Below, piece by piece: positions 34,012 through 40,000 of a stretch of DNA of 40,000 nucleotides. Where the stretch lies: contig RPFO01000589.1 of NCBI GenBank assembly GCA_009746045.1, forward strand, positions 1 to 40,000, read 5' to 3'. The notes beneath the pieces are model-generated. The model ran no database searches, was not told where the DNA came from, and saw nothing but the letters and a program-made list of their open reading frames with translations. This DNA comes from Mesostigma viride (taxonomy: Eukaryota; Streptophyta; Mesostigmatophyceae; Mesostigmatales; Mesostigmataceae). Within the stretch, counting starts at the first letter, position 1; each line of letters begins with the position of its first letter. Position numbers and translations under genes: made by a program.

Positions 34012-34389
34012 AGTTATGCAACACAAAGCTGGAATGCTCGGGCACTGCCAAATGGCGTGTGTGTGCGTGAACGACGAGACACCTTGGCATTAGGATAATG
34101 TGGCACATATACTGCTGGCCAGCCGTCAACGATGGCTGGCCAGACTTTGCGTAAGTTAAACTAACTTACTGATCCTGGACGGACTAACCTATCAGTTACA
34201 ACCTGATCTAGTCAGTCCTAACATGACAACTACAGTCCCGGTACTGAGGTACCGGCTCATCACATACTGAGTACAGCCACGTGTCCATGCCACGACTACT
34301 CTAGTCCAGCACCGTCCCAGTACCCAATTGGGCGCCGGCGGTGCTGGCACGTGTCCACTTAGGCTACAGGCGGGAGACTTAGACTAACT
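34012..34389 (-). repeat. 5' LTR of element 2
   Basis: 378 bp, identical by eye to 26906-27283. In element orientation the LTR ends GCATAACT and is followed by TGCATTAAAAACTCC. No TGG-type primer binding site was seen. Confidence 0.95.
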
Positions 34390-35046
34390 ACCGCGCACGC
34401 AAGGGGCGGCTGCACACACATGTACACACACCATGCACGCAAGGACAAGGATGCACACACATGTACACACACCATGCACGCAAGGGGCGGCTGCACACAC
34501 ACGTACACACACCGCGCACGCAAGGGGCGAGTGCAAACACATGTACATACACCATGCACGCAAGGACAAGGATGCACACACATGTACACACACCATGCAC
34601 GCAAGGGGCGGCTGCACACACACGTACATACACAATGCACGGTTGGGGCGACGGCACTCACATGTACATACACCATGCACGCAAGGACAAGGATGCACAC
34701 ACATGTACATACACCGCGCACGCAAGGGGCGGCTGCACACACACGTACATACACCGCGCACGCAAGGGGCGAGTGCGCACACACGTACATCCACCGCGCA
34801 CGCAAGGGGCGGCTGCACACACACGTACATACACCGCGCACGCAATGGGCGAGTGCAAACACATGTACATACACCGCGCACGCAAGGGGCGGCTGCACAC
34901 ACACGTACACACACCATGCACGCAAGGGCCGGCATGCACACACACGTACATACACCGCGCACGCAAGGGGCGGCTGCACAGAAACGTACACACACCGCGC
35001 ACGCAAGGGCCGGCTGCACACACATGTACATACACCTTGCACGTAC
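34390..35046 (+). repeat. 40-bp satellite array, block 5 (right edge)
   Basis: About 16 monomers in the common orientation, starting with the ACCGC duplication of element 2. GACAAGGATGC and GCGAGTGC variants alternate in a roughly 120-bp pattern. The array ends where TGCACGTACAACACAC passes into a simple CA-rich repeat. Confidence 0.96.
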
Positions 35047-35205
35047 AACACACAACACACACACACAACAAAAAATTATATACACACACACGCACACGCA
35101 CACGCACACGCACACGCACACGCACACGCACACGCACAACACACACAACACACACAACACACACACGCACACGTGAACAACACACACACACAACAATTAT
35201 AATAT
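35047..35205 (+). repeat. CA/CACACG microsatellite at the satellite edge
   Basis: Simple sequence with about eight CACACG hexamers (about 35083-35136) framed by ACACACA and AACACAC runs. It probably arose by slippage from the CA-rich part of the last satellite monomers. Confidence 0.9.
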
Positions 35206-35303
35206 TAGTGTAGTATATCAAACAAAATAGTAATAAAGTATTTGCAAGCGTACTTCGTGTGAATTATGTGTAGACGAGAATAGAAGCTAAACAAAACTCT
35301 AAT

Positions 35304-35371
35304 GGAGAAAGAGGGATTCGAACCCTTGGGAAAGTTACCCCATACATAGCATTCCACTCGGACATTTCTCC
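35304..35371 (-). tRNA. tRNA-Ser-like sequence, probably a pseudogene
   Basis: On the minus strand the 68 bases begin GGAGAAATGTCCGAGTGG and end GGGTTCGAATCCC then TCTTTCTCC. The acceptor stem GGAGAAA/TTTCTCC pairs perfectly. The A box (TGTCCGAGTGG) is typical of tRNA-Ser, and the B box is perfect. The T stem has four of five pairs. The middle is too short for a class II tRNA: GGGG...TCCC could be the variable arm, but no good anticodon arm can be drawn. It is best read as a tRNA-Ser gene with a deleted or altered anticodon arm, possibly of organellar origin. Confidence 0.5.
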
Positions 35372-35400
35372 GAAAAAAAGGTCACGTAAGCTAAGGGTGG

Positions 35401-35463
35401 AGAGTTAAGGGTGTAGGTTGTAGGATGTATGGTGTAGGGTGTAGGGTGTAGGGTGTAGGGTGT
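35401..35463 (+). repeat. interstitial telomere-like TGTAGGG repeat
   Basis: The tract passes from AGTTAAGGGTGTAGG through variants to four or five exact GTGTAGG units (about 35430-35463). The 7-base unit TGTAGGG differs by one base from the plant/algal telomere unit TTTAGGG. It may be a degenerate internal telomere-like repeat or a chance microsatellite. Confidence 0.6.
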
Positions 35464-35800
35464 CTTGAGCTTTCTTTTTTGAGATCAATAGAGTCCCCTT
35501 CCATGATCATGTGCGTGATCTGGTTATGATTTTCATCTATGGCGTGTGTGGCCACATCGTGTATTTACAACTTTCTAGCCATGGATAACTAGGTAACCAT
35601 AAATTGGTTACCATGATAACTAGGTAAAAACGTGTTGGTTTCAGAATACATGTGATCGCTGCATTGTCATCTACAATGTACAAATCAATCACGGATTTCG
35701 GGGCTACGGATTTCGGGGCTAAGTTTTTGTGGGTAGAGATTGGCAAGGGTGTCTTTATCTTGCCACTTGGTCACTTGGTGTGCATTACGTCTGTTCTTGC
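35464..35800. other. intergenic, no gene recognised
   Basis: No convincing coding sequence. Small structures only: a hairpin GGTAACCA-TAAA-TGGTTACC at about 35592-35611 flanked by two ATAACTAGGTAA words, and a 15-bp direct duplication ACGGATTTCGGGGCT at about 35692-35721. Confidence 0.5.
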
Positions 35801-36106
35801 GTTGGAGTCAAAAAACTGTCCGTGTGTGGTGGTGGACTTTTCCTCACGGGCAGTCGCCATATGTCATACAAGCACTTGTTCGGCGTACCACTAGCTCATG
35901 TATGTCACCATTGTAATTTTGCGTTGTAACAGCATTTCTCGGAGCCAACGGCCGTTGGACTCAAAAAACTGACCGTGTGTGGTGGTGGACTTTTCCTCAC
36001 GGGCAGTCGCCATATGTCATACAAGCACTTGTTCGGCGTACCACTAGCTCGTGGATGTCACCATTGTAATTTTGAGTTGTAACAGCATTTCTCGGAGCCA
36101 ACGGCC
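35801..36106. repeat. 153-bp tandem duplication with a palindromic boundary
   Basis: Two copies (35801-35953 and 35954-36106) of a 153-bp unit differ at only a few positions. Each ends in TCGGAGCCAACGGCC and the next begins GTTGGA, so the palindrome CCAACGGCCGTTGG spans the junctions at 35945-35958 and 36098-36111. No coding function was recognised; short ORFs across it are not supported. Confidence 0.9.
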
Positions 36107-36500
36107 GTTGGACTTCGAAAAACTGATAGCCTTGTCTGAAGGTGTGTGCGTGAATGGCACATGTGCATCGTCGGGGGGAGTTTTCTCAAGAGCCACATGT
36201 GGTAGTGTAAGGTGGGCATGCTTAGTGCGTACGGGTGGGAGGGACAAGAGGTGCAGAAGTTGACGGCTTTTGACCTTGGGAAATGACACGGCACACATAA
36301 GACAACAAAGTGATAATTTTAATGTCTTTACGGGTGTACTGTCAATTTCTCCGAGCCAACGGCCGTTGGACTCTCGAAACTCTCCTGTCTACAAAGTGTG
36401 TGCGTGCGATGGCACTTGTTCCATGTGCCGGGGGGGGGTGAGAAATCTGTCGTTCATTAATTTGTGCCTCGTCGGGGTGGGCATGCATGAATTTGTGCCC
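36107..36500. repeat. diverged further units of the same repeat family
   Basis: After 36107 the start of the unit (GTTGGACTTCGAAAAACTG) appears again, and a more diverged one follows at 36364 after a third CCAACGGCCGTTGG (36356-36369). Both are followed by GTGTGTGCGTG...ATGGCAC and later GGTGGGCATGC, which suggests an older tandem of about 257 bp. No gene was recognised. Confidence 0.6.
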
Positions 36501-36744
36501 CTTGTGTACAATGCTAGAATTAGGCCGGGGTAATGGTACACGTCCACCGCGTCCCCAGTGCAAGGTTCGTGAATGCGCTGGTTCGTAAAAAATTCGGCAC
36601 TTGGAAGGTTCGAACACCTGACCCCACTTTCGTTATTTCAACATGCCCTGAACGAAAAAGCTGCGTAAAGGATACATTAACCGTTCCCTGTTATTCTTGA
36701 TTATATTATTGCGATATCATGGACGTACACACGCGGTTGGTGGT

Positions 36745-36863
36745 CCGTACTTGCCAACTGCACTTGCAAACTGACTGACTGACTGCCTCCGTTACGCACT
36801 TGCGTGTGTTTCCGTACTTGCCAACTGAACTTGCAAACTGACTGAATGACTGCCTCCGTTACG
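36745..36863. repeat. 67-bp tandem duplication
   Basis: CCGTACTTGCCAACTG begins at 36745 and again at 36812. The copies match over about 51 bases through ACTGCCTCCGTTACG, with a few substitutions. A short ACTG microrepeat lies inside. Non-coding. Confidence 0.85.
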
Positions 36864-38306
36864 ACTAACAAGTGAACGACGAGTGAGCTACTAAAGTTTT
36901 GTTCAGTTCATTGTGTCTATATGTACATAGCCGTTTCTTCAAAACCGTTGCGTGGATACCTTGATTCTGGGTTCGCTGATACTTGTTTCCCATTTTAAAT
37001 CTCCCGTCCATAATTGGATACATGTAATGTAGGAGGATACCCACTTGCCCGAAATCCGCGTAACGGGTGATTAGTACTGCTGTAAGCGGAACCACAGACA
37101 AATCTGTCTAACGGGCTAACATTATTGTCCTTCATGTACTGGTTTTTGCACGCAGGACGCCATTCGCAACACCGCCTGACGGAGTCGGATGGACCGGACG
37201 TGCGTGAGGCTGCTGTTCACAGTCGTGAAGTTGGCAGACATTAATATCAACACGGTCACGAGAATTCGTCCAGAGAATAATTGATGCTTGTGACGTGCTC
37301 GACGGCTGCGATGACCGAGATGATGCGTGTAGTGCACAGCGTCCGAGACGTCGCGACACCCGTGGCTGTCCTGTTGATGCGAACGCACGGTGACGAGACG
37401 GAGCCCATTATATAGGTGGATTACAAGTTAGAACGGCCCTCGCGGTTGCACTGTTTAATCGCGAACGTGGATTTTGCGGAGCCGACGGCCGTTGGGGATT
37501 GGAAATCTGATGATATCGGGGCTGCGCACGACATCGAGGAACTGGGGATCGACGTAGGTCTACAGGCTCACTTGTCCGTCAACATGTATGGCCTCGCTTG
37601 ACTGTCATCATCTTGACATGTACATAACTAGTTCATATACCATGCATTTGACACTGCCTGCACGTGGATTTTCCAGACATACATTGAGGGTAATTATAAC
37701 TCGAAAGCACTACGTACGATTGAGACGTCCGGTCGTAGAGCAGATGCACTGGAGCTTTCTGATCTTCCAATTGATGGGTCTGTAATTATGTAAGATATTC
37801 AGATATCGCGATGACTCGAGCATCGATGCATGGAATGTAATAATGTATTTCATTCAATTATACATCCAATTTAACTCCGCAAGTGAGGGGCACACATGTC
37901 CATCAGCCCGAGACAACATTTCCCAAGTAATTTTCGATTAGTGATTTAGTGTGGGCCTTCCCTGTGCTACCCTAGACGAGACGGGCTCACACCCGGGCAG
38001 CCTCCTGGTTTGTCTGTAATATGGAGGCAGATCGTGGTACGCAAGGATAGATGGCAATTAAGTAGTGATGAAGGAGACCACCCCCAAGTCTGTGGGGGCT
38101 CCGCGTGTGACCACGTATGGCATTCATAGCGATTCGGGCCGTGGTGCCCACAACCCTGTAACAAGGACCTAGAGAGCTTACATCATGAATCCATTCCATC
38201 CCATGTAACATGTTTCCCTCCGCCACTGAGGCCTTCTGCTCACGTGACGCAGTCACGTGTCTATTAATTAATTAATGCGCAATAAGATCGATAGAAAACT
38301 GAGGCG
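36864..38306. other. intergenic, no gene recognised
   Basis: About 1.4 kb with only short ORFs (61-89 codons) on both strands, none with a recognisable motif. A fourth, one-base-variant copy of the boundary palindrome (CCGACGGCCGTTGG) occurs at 37482-37495 inside a 61-codon ORF (37416-37601), which leaves open that the motif is part of a degraded gene family. I cannot support a gene here. Confidence 0.45.
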
Positions 38307-39085
38307 ATGGTGATTGGGGCCTCCAGTAGCCCACCACTGCCACGCCTGCTCGACGGGACGGAGGTCCCGTTCCGCGATCGCTTCAAACTGTTGGGGAGCA
38401 TGCTCCCGGACACCGCAGACGATGTGGACATATCCGCATCGGCCTGACCTGGGCCAGTCTCCGTTCGCTCAACACCTACGGGCGCTCGAAGGGCCTGGGC
38501 GAGCACCGCAAGCGCATGCTCTTCAAGGTCCTCGTCCTCACGGTGCTCACGTATGGCGCCGAGGCATGGACACTCACGGACACACTGGCGGCCAAGCTAG
38601 ACGGCACGGTTTACAGGATGCTCCGACAGGTCCTGGACGTAGCCCTACGTTCATCCTGGTTTTCCAAGCGCCCGTCATTAGAGTCTTTGTATCAGGGTAT
38701 GCCTCGTATTTCGGACGAGATTAGGCAGCGTAGGATAGCATTCGTACGTAGGACACCTTGCTCGCACCAGCCAGGTCGACACCGCCCTTGGTCTGGCAGG
38801 CCCCCAGCGGCTTGGCCAGCCAGGACGGCATATTCTGACCTGGCCTGGCCCCAAGGGCATTCCCAAAAGGGCAGGGAAACATGCCACGAACTACATCTAT
38901 CTAGATGTTGCTGGCCGACCTAGTGGTCCCTGCCCAGTTTGAATACCGCATCCACTCTCTCTAGCTCCCTTCTTTGGACTGCCATGCAGAGCAAGACGCG
39001 GTGGCAGAAGATTGTCAAGGCTCACACGCCAGCCCCTGTGGGCAAGCCACCTCCCCCAAAGCGGAGGAGGCGTTTTGATGAGTAG
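38307..39085 (+). pseudogene. non-LTR retrotransposon (LINE) ORF2, C-terminal fragment A
   Basis: Translated pieces read RDRFKLLGSMLPD, then DVDI, then in another frame RIGLTWASLRSL and KVLVLTVLTYGAEAWTLT, and later RISDEIRQRRIAFV. This series (LGS..., D.RI..A, vLtYGaE.W.lt, RRL.w.GH) is the region after the catalytic core of a LINE reverse transcriptase. The end carries WQKIVKAHTPAPVGK and KRRRRFDE before TAG 39083-39085. The catalytic RT core and endonuclease are absent. At least two frame breaks are present (near 38434 and 38750). This is a 5'-truncated dead copy; the clade cannot be assigned. Confidence 0.8.
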
Positions 39086-39408
39086 GGTAGTTATAGGATT
39101 TTTCTAGACTAGATAGCTTAGGGTTAGGTTCGTTCGAATACACGGCTCCCTCCACTCCACCCATCCATCAAGGAATAGGTGCTACATGACCTCCCAACGG
39201 AGGCATGTTATAATTTAATTTTTTAATTTTAAAGATCGATAGGGTCACTCATATATATTAAAAATATAATTACTTACAGCAGAGTGAAATCACTCAAACC
39301 AAAGCAAACGCCCAGCTATAAACCTATATACAGAGCCATGTCAAAGCTCTATACTACGATAACTCATATATACCAATAGCACCCACCACTGGTCAGCCCT
39401 CTTTCTCC
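39086..39408. other. LINE 3' flank and AT-rich spacer, no gene
   Basis: After the LINE stop codon there are about 130 bp of possible 3' UTR (including TTAGGGTTAGG), then AT-rich DNA with TTTAATTTTTTAATTTT and ATATATATTAAAAATATAA. No ORF was found. Confidence 0.5.
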
Positions 39409-39981
39409 TTGACGTACGGCTCTCGAGTCCTGTATATCGGGACCGTGTCAAGCTGCTGGGCAGCCTGCTTTCCAGCTGCGAGGCTAGCTGATGTGGACCC
39501 CCGCATCTCCCTCGCCTGGCACGCTTTACGCCAATACCGGGCCCTGTGGCGCAAGCCCCTGGGCAAGATCGAGAAGCAGGACCTGTTTAAGGTCCTCGTC
39601 CTTCCTGTTCTTACGTATGGGGCCGAGACGTGGACCCTCACCGCCGACCTGGCCCGCAAGCTGGACGGTCACCAACATGCTGCGATCCATCTTCAGAGTA
39701 GGATATGCTGCTCATGTCCGCAATGAGGACCTGTACCTAATTGGCATGCCATAATATATCACCAGTACCATCAAGCAGCGGCGCCTGCAGCTAGTAGGGC
39801 ACCTAGCTCGCACCAACCAGGTAGACACCTCGATCACGTACGTGCCCCCCCCGCGGTCCGACTGCGCCCAGCTCAGCCTGGCCGGCCGGCACCTCCTGAC
39901 GTGGGCCGGGCCCCGTGATGCTAGACGCCGCAAGGCCCGCACCTTCAAAGAACAGCTAGTAGAGGACATGGGGGGCCTATA
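39409..39981 (+). pseudogene. non-LTR retrotransposon (LINE) ORF2, C-terminal fragment B
   Basis: Same family as fragment A: DRVKLLGSLL, DVDPRISLAWHALR, LFKVLVLPVLTYGAETWTLT and ARKLDG, then after a frame break RRLQLVGHLARTNQVDT and a C-terminal tail ending EDMGGL at TAG 39979-39981. The YGAExWTLT and GH-AR motifs correspond to the thumb/connection part of LINE RTs. The fragment is 5'-truncated, and a frameshift near 39670 and a stop near 39752 interrupt it. Confidence 0.8.
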
Positions 39982-40000
39982 GGCCTCTCCGTGATTTGGA

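Larger units (their letters stand above)
26906..34389 (-). mobile_element. Copia-like LTR retrotransposon, element 2
   Basis: A 7,484-bp element on the minus strand with two 378-bp LTRs that are identical by eye and ACCGC duplicated on both sides (26901-26905, 34390-34394). In its own orientation it starts AGTTAGTC and ends GCATAACT. Order: LTR, ORF1/Gag N-terminal region, gag with zinc knuckle, integrase, retropepsin-like domain, RT, RNase H, LTR, the same as element 1. At least six frame breaks interrupt it despite identical LTRs. It is related to element 1 by domain plan and motifs, but LTR sequence and length differ, so it is a separate family of the same lineage. Confidence 0.95.

Noticed and set aside
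36595-36680. tRNA-like sequence on the minus strand with GTTCGAACC and a following T6 run
   Set aside because: The T stem has several mismatches and no complementary 5' acceptor sequence is present.
37416-37601. 61-codon ORF and similar short ORFs in 35464-38306 as genes
   Set aside because: They are short, without recognisable motifs or codon signal, and overlap others on the opposite strand.

Overview
This window is eukaryotic repeat DNA with no recognisable host protein gene. A tandem array of a 40-bp satellite (about 16 kb, roughly 400 monomers, all in one orientation) has been split into blocks by at least five insertions that carry 5-bp target-site duplications. LTR retrotransposons, non-LTR retrotransposon tails, pol III-like box sequences and a degenerate TGTAGGG tract (close to the plant/green-algal telomere unit TTTAGGG) suggest a plant-lineage or other algal/protist nuclear genome. 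The species cannot be named from sequence alone.

Layout: 1-38 satellite remnant; 39-595 a small element whose two terminal repeats are palindromes; 596-3874 satellite; 3875-11722 Copia-like element 1 (+ strand, 616-bp LTRs, TSD GCGCA); 11723-12381 satellite; 12382-13262 a composite of three 206-bp palindromes and two inverted modules (TSD GCAAC); 13263-15814 satellite; 15815-17959 non-coding LTR element 3 (641-bp LTRs, TSD CACCG, probably minus strand); 17960-26905 satellite with higher-order repeats; 26906-34389 Copia-like element 2 (minus strand, 378-bp LTRs, TSD ACCGC); 34390-35046 satellite; 35047-38306 unique and low-copy DNA with a microsatellite, a tRNA-Ser-like sequence, a telomere-like tract and short tandem repeats; 38307-39981 two 3' fragments of one non-LTR retrotransposon family.

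The two coding LTR elements are related but distinct. Both have Copia-type RT and RNase H at the 3' end of pol, and both have LTRs bounded by AGTT...AACT instead of TG...CA. In both, a retropepsin-like domain lies after the integrase and before the RT, so the apparent order is GAG-INT-PR-RT-RH. In element 1, gag and pol share one frame and are separated by a single UGA. Both elements have frame breaks although their LTR pairs are (nearly) identical.

The small palindromic elements share the AGTTA...TAACT ends and 5-bp TSDs of the coding elements and encode nothing, so they may be mobilised by them. Most long ORFs in the window are by-products of the 40-bp satellite: the monomer rarely contains stops and 40 is not a multiple of 3, so every forward frame reads the same 40-residue repeat.
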